From positions 62,001-126,000 of the forward strand of contig NZ_JAGGPQ010000012.1 in assembly GCF_018613675.1 (NCBI RefSeq): a stretch of DNA of 64,000 nt, given 5' to 3'. Under the pieces are notes generated by a model. The model was not told the origin of the DNA and did not search any database. It was given only the letters and a program-made list of their open reading frames with translations. Made by a program: the position numbers and the translations under genes. Shown in pieces: positions 25,900 through 32,459 of this stretch. Position 1 is the first letter of the stretch, and each line of letters begins with the position of its first letter. The DNA is from Arthrobacter sp. ISL-85. Lineage in GTDB: Bacteria > Actinomycetota > Actinomycetes > Actinomycetales > Micrococcaceae.

Positions 25900-26948
25900 C
25901 AGGAGGCCTTGATGGCTGAGGGATCGGCCTTTTTCACCAGCGAGTCGTCGAGAAGGGAGCCCACGGCGTCGTCAATCTGCTTCTGCGTCTTGACGTCGCC
26001 GGTGTCCACGAAGGTGGGTCCGATCTTCTCCAGAACCTTGCGCTGCGCCTCACCAGGCGCCGGATTGACGCCCAGGTTGCTGCGCTCAAGTACCACGGTC
26101 TTGGCCACAGAAAGGTCCAGGCCGGCGGCGTCGGCCAGGATCTGCGCGGTCTGGTCCGGGTTCTGCGCTGCCCAGGCGCGGGCCTTTTCGTAGGCGTTCA
26201 CCACGGCCTGGGCCAGTTCAGGCTTGTTTTTGAGGAACGATTCCGTGGCGTTCAGGAAGCCGTAGGTGTTGAAGTCCAGGTTGCGGTAGAAGAGCTTGGC
26301 GCCCTTCTGCTCCGCCCCTGCCATGATGGGGTCCAGCCCGGACCACGCCTGGACTGAGCCGTTTTCCAGCGCGGCGCGGCCTTCGGCGTGCTGCAGGTTC
26401 TGGACGGTTACGTCGCCGGGCTTCAAGCCCGCCTGCTCGAGCGCCTGCAGCAGGAAGAAGTAGGGGTCGGTGCCCTTGGTGGCGGCCACGGACTTGCCCT
26501 TGAGATCCGCCACGGAGGTGATGTCCGAGCCGGCAGGCGCCACGAGGGCCGCCCACTCGGGCTGGGAGAAGATGTCAATGGTTTTGATCTCCGAACCGTT
26601 GGCCCGGGCCAGCAGCGCGGCGGATCCGGCGGTGGAGCCCACGTCGATGGCGCCGGAGCGCAGGGCTTCATTGGCCTTGTTGGAGCCCGCGGACTGCACC
26701 CAGTTTACGGTGACGCCCTGGTCCTTGAGGCTGGCCTCCAGCCAGCCCTGCTTCTTGATGACCAGGCTCAGCGGGTTGTACGTGGCGAAGTCGATGTTGA
26801 GGGTCCCGCCCTTGCTGCTGCCGGCCGCCGCCGCGCCGCCGGAGGAGCCTTCCCCTGCGACGCAGCCGGTGAGTGCCAGGACCGCGGAAGCGGCAAGGGC
26901 TGCTGCGCCAAGGACTGAACGGCGGGTGATGGGCAATGCGTGCGGCAT
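25899..26948 (-). CDS. ABC transporter substrate-binding lipoprotein, sulfonate type (SsuA-like)
   Basis: A 349-residue secreted binding protein. It starts MPHALPITRRSVLGAAAL, with a hydrophobic core and a LALTGC lipobox, so it is a lipoprotein with a Tat-like arginine pair. The mature part resembles NMT1/SsuA binding proteins: YNPLSLVIKKQGWLEASL, GAIDVGSTAGSAALLARANG, LKGKSVAATKGTDPYFFLLQAL. Start 26948 has AAAGGAAA in front; the longer frame (to 27032) has no good site. It delivers the substrate to the SsuC-like permease encoded next. Confidence 0.92.
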   Translation of the reverse strand: MPHALPITRRSVLGAAALAASAVLALTGCVAGEGSSGGAAAAGSSKGGTLNIDFATYNPLSLVIKKQGWLEASLKDQGVTVNWVQSAGSNKANEALRSGAIDVGSTAGSAALLARANGSEIKTIDIFSQPEWAALVAPAGSDITSVADLKGKSVAATKGTDPYFFLLQALEQAGLKPGDVTVQNLQHAEGRAALENGSVQAWSGLDPIMAGAEQKGAKLFYRNLDFNTYGFLNATESFLKNKPELAQAVVNAYEKARAWAAQNPDQTAQILADAAGLDLSVAKTVVLERSNLGVNPAPGEAQRKVLEKIGPTFVDTGDVKTQKQIDDAVGSLLDDSLVKKADPSAIKAS

Positions 26949-27089
26949 GGGTTTCCTTTGGAAGCGGGGGGTGGAACAGTGCGGAACAGAGTGGCTGGCC
27001 CGGTGCCGGCGAAGGACGTCCGACGGCGGCACGGGCCAACCGGGGCCGGCGGCGGTCCCGGTGGTGCGGTCGTTGGGGTGTCAGGGCGA

Positions 27090-27905
27090 TTAATGCCCGA
27101 CGACACCCAGAGTTTCCAGCAGCGAACTGCGCAGGTGGGCGAGTTCGGCCGATGCGCGCTCGCGCGGCCGGCGGCCGGGCACCTCGATGGTCCTGACGAT
27201 GGTGGCGCCTTGGCCTTTGGCGTCAGGACCCAGGACGATGATGCGGTCTGCTAACTGGAGGGCTTCGTCCACATCATGGGTGACCAGCAGGACGGTGGTG
27301 GGCTCTGCGCGGTGGACGTCCAGGAGCAGGTCCTGCATCTTGATGCGGGTGAGGGCATCCAGGGCGCCGAACGGTTCATCGAGCAGCAGGACGCCGGGGT
27401 TCCGGGCCAGGGCCCTTGCCAGTGACGTTCGCTGTGCCATGCCGCCGGACACCTCGCGGGGACGGTGCTTGGCGAAATCCTGGAGCCCCACGAGTTCAAG
27501 GAGCCGCGCCACTTTGGCTTTTCCCTCCTTCGCGCTGGAGCCGGCAGGCAGCCCGATGGCGATGTTTGCCTGCAGCGTGTGCCAGGGAAGCAGCCGCGGT
27601 TCCTGGAAGGCGAAGGCGCACCGGGAATCGATGCCGTGCACTGGGCTGTCCTCGATAACCACGGCGCCGGCACTTGGGTAATCCAAGCCGGCTGCGGCTC
27701 GCAGGAGAGTGGATTTTCCGCAACCGGAGGGGCCCAGGATGGCCAGGACCTCGCCGGCCGCGACATCGAAGGTCACGTCCCGCAGGACCGTGTGTGCGGC
27801 TGAACCGCTGCCGAAGGTGCGGCGCAGGCCCTGGAACGACACCGGGAGGGCAGGTGCGTGGGCGGAGCCTGCCCCGGCGGGAAGGGGCGACAGAACTGCA
27901 GTCAT
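27090..27905 (-). CDS. ABC transporter ATPase, sulfonate/nitrate type (SsuB-like)
   Basis: A 271-residue ATPase. Walker A is LGPSGCGKST, the signature is VSGGMAQRTSLARAL, Walker B is GVLLLDEPFGALD, and the switch histidine is in LLVTHDVDEAL. It energises the SsuC-like permease. It is the first gene of the operon: its ATG at 27905 begins only 9 bases after the P1 stem of the SAM riboswitch, and its GGAG ribosome-binding site runs out of that stem. An operon-wide effect of SAM on expression is therefore expected. Confidence 0.93.
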   Translation of the reverse strand: MTAVLSPLPAGAGSAHAPALPVSFQGLRRTFGSGSAAHTVLRDVTFDVAAGEVLAILGPSGCGKSTLLRAAAGLDYPSAGAVVIEDSPVHGIDSRCAFAFQEPRLLPWHTLQANIAIGLPAGSSAKEGKAKVARLLELVGLQDFAKHRPREVSGGMAQRTSLARALARNPGVLLLDEPFGALDALTRIKMQDLLLDVHRAEPTTVLLVTHDVDEALQLADRIIVLGPDAKGQGATIVRTIEVPGRRPRERASAELAHLRSSLLETLGVVGH

Positions 27906-27914
27906 AGGATCACT

Positions 27915-28076
27915 CCATCGGTCCTGGCAGTAGCACCCTACGGAGGCAGCCTTCCGGAGTGGTCAGTTCCGGTACCCGCGGCTGCGGTCCTTGCTATCAC
28001 CGGGGCGTTGGGGAGCGTCCGGCGACCAGGGTTGCTGCGGCGTCATCGATCCAGGTCTCTCGGCCGCTCGGGATGG
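27915..28076 (-). ncRNA. SAM riboswitch (S-box / SAM-I type), extended form
   Basis: The minus-strand RNA has the same core as the one at 15935-16033: CGAGCGGCCGAGAGACC, GATCGATGACGCCGCAGCAACC in adjoining parts, and GGTGCTACTGCCAGGACC. P1 pairs CCATC (28072-28076) with GATGG (27915-27919). Between CAACC and GGTGCTA there is an insertion of about 85 bases, giving a 162-base aptamer instead of 99. The GGAG ribosome-binding site of the first gene overlaps the 3' strand of P1, so SAM binding would directly hide it. Confidence 0.9.
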
Positions 28077-28085
28077 TCAAAGACC

Positions 28086-28114
28086 ACTACAGCGCAATGA
28101 ATCGGCGAGAGCAA
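28086..28114 (-). promoter_or_regulatory. Candidate promoter of the sulfur operon
   Basis: On the minus strand TTGCTC (28109-28114) and TGTAGT (28086-28091) lie 17 bases apart, just upstream of the riboswitch. Confidence 0.5.
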
Positions 28115-28208
28115 ACTATCGTGTCCGTCGCGTAATATTCGTTCATAGGGCTTTTCGTAGCGCTCACTTGTTCATTTGTTCGCCGCAGCACGAGTTCTGC
28201 AGGGCGCG

Positions 28209-28220
28209 TAGGCTGATCCC
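28209..28220 (+). promoter_or_regulatory. -10 box of leaderless CoA-binding gene
   Basis: TAGGCT (28209-28214) ends 6 bases before ATG 28221. The same box and spacing precede the gene at 29734. Confidence 0.55.
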
Positions 28221-28646
28221 ATGGGCCATACGAACGATCCTGCAGTCATTGAACGCCTCATGCGAACCAAGGGGCGCTGGGCCATCGTGGGCCTGACCAC
28301 CAATGAGTGGCGCGCGGCCTACGAGGTATCGCTGTTTGTCCGCGACAGGCTCGGCATGGAAATCATCCCCGTCAACCTGCCCGGCGACCCGGTCCACGGC
28401 GAAACGGGGTACCGCACCCTCGGCGACATTCCGGCGGAAAAGCGGCCCATCGACGTCGTGGACTGCTTTGTGAACTCGCAGAAGGTGGGCAGCGTGGTGG
28501 ATCAGGCCATAGCAGTGGGGGCGAAGGCTGTGTGGCTGCAGCTGGGCGTCATCGACGAGGCAGCGGCGGAACGCGCCAAGGCGGCTGGGCTCGATGTGGT
28601 GATGAACGCCTGCCCTGCCCAGCTCGCCTGGAAGTACCAGCTTTAG
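28221..28646 (+). CDS. CoA-binding domain protein (YccU-like), paralogue
   Basis: A 141-residue Rossmann-fold CoA-binding family protein. It shows RWAIVGLTTNEWRAAYEVSLF, IIPVNLPGDPVHGETGYRTLGDIP, the family block KAVWLQLGVIDEAAAERAKAAG and VVMNACPAQLAW with the conserved cysteine. It is a paralogue of the protein at 20021-20515, and the two bracket the sulfur operon. It is divergent from the riboswitch and probably made from a leaderless mRNA. Physiological role unknown. Confidence 0.85.
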   Translation: MGHTNDPAVIERLMRTKGRWAIVGLTTNEWRAAYEVSLFVRDRLGMEIIPVNLPGDPVHGETGYRTLGDIPAEKRPIDVVDCFVNSQKVGSVVDQAIAVGAKAVWLQLGVIDEAAAERAKAAGLDVVMNACPAQLAWKYQL

Positions 28647-28650
28647 CTCT

Positions 28651-29688
28651 TCACCAGCTCCGGCGCTTCAGCAAATCGGGATAGTGCCGTTCGGTGACGT
28701 CCGGATGCGCGCGCATGCGGCCCTTGAGCATGTTCAGGCCGAAGGATGCCAGGAGCGGGTTGGCGGGATCGTCGGTGATGCCCCTGGCGGCCGCCTTCAG
28801 GTCAGGAGCCAGCGGGACGGGCTCGATGACTGCGTCCAGCCGGGGCGACCAGAAGAACGGTACCGAATAGCGGTCCACGCCGGGCGGCGGCGCCTGGACG
28901 CGGTGGATGGTGGCCGCAAGGTATCCCTCGGTGGCTACTTCCAGCATCTCGCCGAGGTTCACGACCAGCGCTCCCGGTAGGGGCTCCACGGGCAACCACT
29001 GGCTGGTGCCGGGCGGCAGCACTTCAAGGCCGCCCACGTCGTCCTGGAGCAGGAGGGTCACGAACCCGTAATCGGCGTGGGAACCGACGCCCTGGTCACC
29101 GGCCGCTTCCACCACCCCGCCCACGTAGTGCACCAGCTTGCCCATCCAGGCCGGAGTGTCCTGGAACGGTTCATCGAAGTAGTCCTCCGGCAGCTGCAGC
29201 GAAACTGCGATGGCCCGCAGCAGCTCCATCCCTACCTCGGACATGAGTTCCGCCCACTCCATGGCGGCGGCCTTGAGCCCGGGAAGCGCCTCGTCCGGCC
29301 ATAGGTTGGGCCCCTGCAAGAGCCAGTAGGGCTGGTCTTCCGGATAGTCCTGGACCGGCTCCCGATCCGGGGAATAGTCAATCTGCTCCCGCGCGTCCGC
29401 CCGGCCCTGGGTCACCTCGGTGCCCATGCGGGTGTAGCCGCGGAAGTGCGGAGACAGACGGTTGTCCAGCTTCATCCGCTCCTCAAGCGGCAAGTTGAAG
29501 AAGCACCGGAGAAGGTCCAGCAGCTCTTCTGCCTGGCCCGGACGCCCGCCGTAACCGGTGATTTGGAAGAATCCAACATCGTGGGTGGCGTGCCGCAGCT
29601 GCTCGATGAACTCCGGGGTAAAGGACCCATAGGGCTGCCGTGCGGAACTGAGGTCCAGAACAGGTATTGCTCCCTGGTCGCGTGACAT
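28651..29688 (-). CDS. 2-oxoglutarate/Fe(II)-dependent oxygenase, IPNS-like
   Basis: A 345-residue cytoplasmic non-haem iron oxygenase. The iron ligands are H204 and D206 in GSHADYG and H262 in AATIHRVQAPP; R273 in DRYSVPFF is the usual 2-oxoglutarate anchor. The N-terminal DIOX_N part (IPVLDLSSARQ..., GFFQITGYG) is complete. Members hydroxylate or ring-close small molecules; the substrate is unknown. It is convergent with the CoA-binding gene, with 4 bases between their ends, and stands alone. Confidence 0.88.
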   Translation of the reverse strand: MSRDQGAIPVLDLSSARQPYGSFTPEFIEQLRHATHDVGFFQITGYGGRPGQAEELLDLLRCFFNLPLEERMKLDNRLSPHFRGYTRMGTEVTQGRADAREQIDYSPDREPVQDYPEDQPYWLLQGPNLWPDEALPGLKAAAMEWAELMSEVGMELLRAIAVSLQLPEDYFDEPFQDTPAWMGKLVHYVGGVVEAAGDQGVGSHADYGFVTLLLQDDVGGLEVLPPGTSQWLPVEPLPGALVVNLGEMLEVATEGYLAATIHRVQAPPPGVDRYSVPFFWSPRLDAVIEPVPLAPDLKAAARGITDDPANPLLASFGLNMLKGRMRAHPDVTERHYPDLLKRRSW

Positions 29689-29733
29689 CCTCGCAGACTA
29701 GCACCGTGCAGGCCCGCTTTATAGGCTTCCTTC

Positions 29734-30147
29734 ATGGACCCAAACGCGCTGCGGAAGATATGCCTTTCGTTTCCTGGAGCCTATGAGGATTTTCCCTTCG
29801 GGCCGGAGACCTCGGTTTTCAAGGTCCGGGCCCATATCGCCGGGGGTGCCCGGCACGAGGCCAAGCTGTTTGCCTTGTCATCCATGGACGAGCACGACTT
29901 CTATGTGAACCTGAAGTGCGAGCCGGCCCTTGCGGTGCAGCTGCGGGTGGTCCATCCGGCGATTACCGGGGCATGGCACATGAACAAAACCCATTGGAAC
30001 GGTGTCCGCCTTGACGGCTCCCTTCCGGACGGGATGATCCGGGACATGGTGGAGGATTCATACGACCTTGTGGTGTCAGGCTTGAGCCGGAAGCAGCAGG
30101 AACAACTGGGGTGGGCACGCCTCGGGAAGGCAGGCAGCAATGACTGA
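29734..30147 (+). CDS. MmcQ/YjbR family protein
   Basis: A 137-residue protein of the MmcQ/YjbR (double-wing CyaY-like) fold. It shows LRKICLSFPGAYEDFPFGPETSVFKVR, LFALSSMDEHDFYVNLKCEP and MNKTHWNGVRLDGSLPDGMIRDMVEDSYDLV, all typical. Family function is not established; DNA binding has been proposed for relatives. A TAGGCT box 6 bases before ATG 29734 suggests a leaderless mRNA. It overlaps the DUF1990 gene by 8 bases and heads a small operon. Confidence 0.88.
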   Translation: MDPNALRKICLSFPGAYEDFPFGPETSVFKVRAHIAGGARHEAKLFALSSMDEHDFYVNLKCEPALAVQLRVVHPAITGAWHMNKTHWNGVRLDGSLPDGMIRDMVEDSYDLVVSGLSRKQQEQLGWARLGKAGSND

Positions 30148-30688
30148 CGGGGCAGCGGTCAGGCTCGACTACCCGGGAGTGGGCAGCACGGAACAAGGCA
30201 CCTCGCCCAAGGGGTATGACCGTGTTTTGGAGGAGGCACGCCTGGGCACCGGGCTGGACGTTTACCGGCGCGTGGCGGACGGCATCCTGGCCTGGGAGCT
30301 GCAGCGGCGGGCAGGGCTTCGCGTCCGGGCCGATTCGCCAACCGCGGTCCCCGGCGCACGCGTGGTGAGCGGATTCGGCGTCGGGCCCTTCCGCTTGCCG
30401 GCTCCCTGCCAGGTGGTGTGGGTGCGTGAGCCGGCGCCGGACGGGGTTCCCCAATCCGCCGGATTTGGCTACGGGACGTTGCCCGGCCATCCTGCCCGTG
30501 GGGAGGAATCCTTCGAAGTGGAGATCAACAGCCAGGGGGAGGTGTGGCTGCGGATCAGGGCGTTCAGCAGGCCGGCCAACTGGTTCTACGCCGCCGGCGG
30601 CCTGGTGACCCGCGCGGCGCAGCGCTACGTTACTTCCCGGTACATTGAAGGGGCACGCAGTCTCGCCGCGGAAGGAAAATCCCAGTGA
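30140..30688 (+). CDS. DUF1990 family protein
   Basis: A 182-residue protein of the DUF1990 family. Typical blocks are GTSPKGYDRVLEEARLGTG, VVSGFGVGPFRLPAPCQVVWV, GFGYGTLPGHPARGEESFEVE and the C-terminal AAQRYVTSRYIEGARSLA. It is coupled to the MmcQ gene upstream (8-base overlap) and to the monooxygenase gene downstream (4-base overlap). Function unknown. Confidence 0.85.
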   Translation: MTDGAAVRLDYPGVGSTEQGTSPKGYDRVLEEARLGTGLDVYRRVADGILAWELQRRAGLRVRADSPTAVPGARVVSGFGVGPFRLPAPCQVVWVREPAPDGVPQSAGFGYGTLPGHPARGEESFEVEINSQGEVWLRIRAFSRPANWFYAAGGLVTRAAQRYVTSRYIEGARSLAAEGKSQ

Positions 30689-31005
30689 TCTTTATCGTCG
30701 TCAAGTTCAAGGTCAAGCCCGATTGGTCCGAGCGCTGGCCGGACCTCGTGGCGGATTTCACCGAGGCCACCCGAAAGGAACCGGGCAACCTCTGGTTCGA
30801 CTGGTCCCGCAGCCTGGACGACCCCAACGAATACGTCCTCGTTGAGGCCTTCAAGGATGACGCCGCGGGGGACCACGTCAACAGCGCCCACTTCAAGAAG
30901 GCCATGGCAGATATGCCGCAGGCCCTCGCCGAAACTCCGAGAATCATCAGCCGCCAGCTCGACGGCGAAGGCTGGGACCTGATGGGTGAGCTCACCATCG
31001 AGTAA
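30685..31005 (+). CDS. Antibiotic biosynthesis monooxygenase-type (YgiN-like) protein
   Basis: A 106-residue ABM-domain protein: IFIVVKFKVKPDWSERWPDLVADFTEATRKEPGNLWFDWSRSLDDPNEYVLVEAFKD. The fold is a dimeric ferredoxin-like barrel, as in quinol monooxygenase YgiN. A GTG start overlaps the stop of DUF1990, so it is translationally coupled. It may act on quinones or simply be a small reductase-like protein; the sequence does not decide. Confidence 0.88.
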   Translation: MIFIVVKFKVKPDWSERWPDLVADFTEATRKEPGNLWFDWSRSLDDPNEYVLVEAFKDDAAGDHVNSAHFKKAMADMPQALAETPRIISRQLDGEGWDLMGELTIE

Positions 31006-31020
31006 GGAAGGTCCTGGCCA

Positions 31021-31314
31021 ATGTGGATCGGCTGGATCGAGTTCGACATCCTCCTTGGCGACGTACACAGCCTCAAGGAGAAACGCTCCGTCGTCAGGCC
31101 CCTCCTGGCAGAGCTCAAGCGGCGCTTTGAGGTTTCGGTGGCCGAGGTGGGGGACCACAGCCAATATCGGCGCACCCGGCTTGGCGTTGGCTTGGTGGCA
31201 GCGGACCGGCCCCACCTCGTGGAGGTGCTCGCCGCCGTCGAACGCTTTGTGGCTGGCCGCCCTGAGATTGAACTCCTCAGTGCCCGCCAGCGCGAGCTGC
31301 ACAGCGAGGACTAA
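31021..31314 (+). CDS. DUF503 (YlxP-like) protein
   Basis: A 97-residue DUF503 protein: MWIGWIEFDILLGDVHSLKEKRSVVRPLLAELKRRFEVSVAEVGDHSQYRRTRLGVGLVA matches the family in two adjoining halves. Relatives (YlxP) sit beside ribosome-maturation genes and adopt a ferredoxin-like fold. Here it closes the four-gene run from 29734, with AAGGAAGG upstream. Function unknown. The first palindromic repeat (31330) follows 15 bases after its stop and may end transcription. Confidence 0.85.
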   Translation: MWIGWIEFDILLGDVHSLKEKRSVVRPLLAELKRRFEVSVAEVGDHSQYRRTRLGVGLVAADRPHLVEVLAAVERFVAGRPEIELLSARQRELHSED

Positions 31315-31329
31315 CCCCACCCCCGTCAT

Positions 31330-31388
31330 CGACTGCTGAGTACTTGTCGTTTTCACGTGCGAAAACGACAAGTACGGAGCAATCGATG
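31330..31388. repeat. 59-bp palindromic repeat, copy 1
   Basis: Inverted repeat with core arms GTACTTGTCGTTTTC (31340-31354) and GAAAACGACAAGTAC (31361-31375); imperfect pairing continues outward to about 31321 and 31393. It lies upstream of the DUF559-like gene. Copy 2 at 32387 has the same length and matches 48 of 59 bases, with most differences in the loop. It could also act as a terminator, but there is no T-run. Confidence 0.8.
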
Positions 31389-31441
31389 AGGGGTGTGGAT
31401 AACTTCTGCGGACGGGGGACGCAGTCTGCTCTCATGGGTAA

Positions 31442-32383
31442 ATGAAAACCGCACGTCCGCTTCCGAAGGAACTCCGCGGGCTCCCCTTCACCCTTGTTGA
31501 CGCGTCAGTCGCCGAGGTATCGCCTCGCCGCTGGCGGCACGGTTCATTGGAACGCCTCGGCAGGGGCATCCGCAGGGAAGCTACGATGGCGGCCCTCCCC
31601 TTAAGCGTTCGGGTCCGGCCTTTTATTGAGGTCAATGAGCGATGCGCCGCATCGCACCTGACCGCGGTGGAACTTTTTGCGCTGCCGCAGCGGCGGCAAA
31701 ACGAAGCCTTGGAGGCCTACCACCTCATCCGGCCGGAAGGCGCAGCGTATCTTGCACGTCCGTACGTCATCGTCCACCGGATGAGGCTCTTCGAGGACGA
31801 GGTGATGATGATGAACGGACTTCCGGTCACCACCCCCGAGCGCACCTGGCTGGATATGGCCGAGTTCCTGTCCCTGGATGAAGTTGTGGCCATGGGGGAC
31901 AGCTGCGTCCGTGTGCCCCGGCAGGAATTTGAGGGCAGGGACGTGCCCCTGTGCAGTATTGCAGACCTTCAGCGGATGATTGACCGGCACAAGGGGAAAC
32001 GCGGGCTCCGGAGGGCGAAGGAGGCCCTCGAACTGGTCCGGGTGGGCTCGGATTCGCCCCAGGAAACGTTGCTTCGCCTAGCCATAATCCGTTCGGGACT
32101 GCCGGAACCCGAGCTGAATGTCCCGATCATCACGGATGACGGTATTAGGCAGCACCAGCCGGACCTGTCCTACCGGAAGTACCGGATCGGCATCGAATAC
32201 GAGGGCGAACACCATGGTGACGACCAGCAAATTGTCCGGGACATCGCGCGATCGGAACGGTACGCTGCCCTGGGCTGGACCGAAGTCCGGATCTCCAAGC
32301 GGCACATGGTCAACGACGCCAAGCCGGCGGCGGCCAAAGTCCTCGTTGCCTTGGCACGGGCCGGCTGGCGACGGAACGGTTAA
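31442..32383 (+). CDS. DUF559 / Vsr-like endonuclease-domain protein
   Basis: A 313-residue protein. The N-terminal 200 residues are not recognised; they resemble the regulatory half of DUF559 proteins common in Arthrobacter. Residues about 205-313 look like a DUF559/Vsr-type endonuclease fold of the PD-(D/E)xK group: QPDLSYRKYRIGIEYEGEHHGDDQQIVRD, then YAALGWTEVRISKRHM. The acidic D in QPDLSY, E in IEYEGEHH and following polar residues could form the metal site. It is flanked by two copies of a 59-bp palindrome, which is unusual for a single host gene. DNA cleavage is not shown by sequence alone. Confidence 0.72.
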   Translation: MKTARPLPKELRGLPFTLVDASVAEVSPRRWRHGSLERLGRGIRREATMAALPLSVRVRPFIEVNERCAASHLTAVELFALPQRRQNEALEAYHLIRPEGAAYLARPYVIVHRMRLFEDEVMMMNGLPVTTPERTWLDMAEFLSLDEVVAMGDSCVRVPRQEFEGRDVPLCSIADLQRMIDRHKGKRGLRRAKEALELVRVGSDSPQETLLRLAIIRSGLPEPELNVPIITDDGIRQHQPDLSYRKYRIGIEYEGEHHGDDQQIVRDIARSERYAALGWTEVRISKRHMVNDAKPAAAKVLVALARAGWRRNG

Positions 32384-32386
32384 AAA

Positions 32387-32445
32387 CGACTGCTGCGTAC
32401 TTGTCGTTCTGGCGGTTCAAAACGACAAGTACGCAGCAGCCGATG
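32387..32445. repeat. 59-bp palindromic repeat, copy 2
   Basis: Same unit and orientation as copy 1. Its stem is a perfect 19-base inverted repeat (32390-32408 with 32421-32439) around a 12-base loop. It begins 3 bases after the DUF559-like stop and lies before the convergent purL stop. Confidence 0.8.
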
Positions 32446-32459
32446 GATGGGCGCGAAAA

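Noticed and set aside
23165..25912. A 915-codon open frame on the plus strand
   Set aside because: It lies opposite acs and the SsuC-like permease, has no recognisable domain and is a product of high third-position GC in the real genes.
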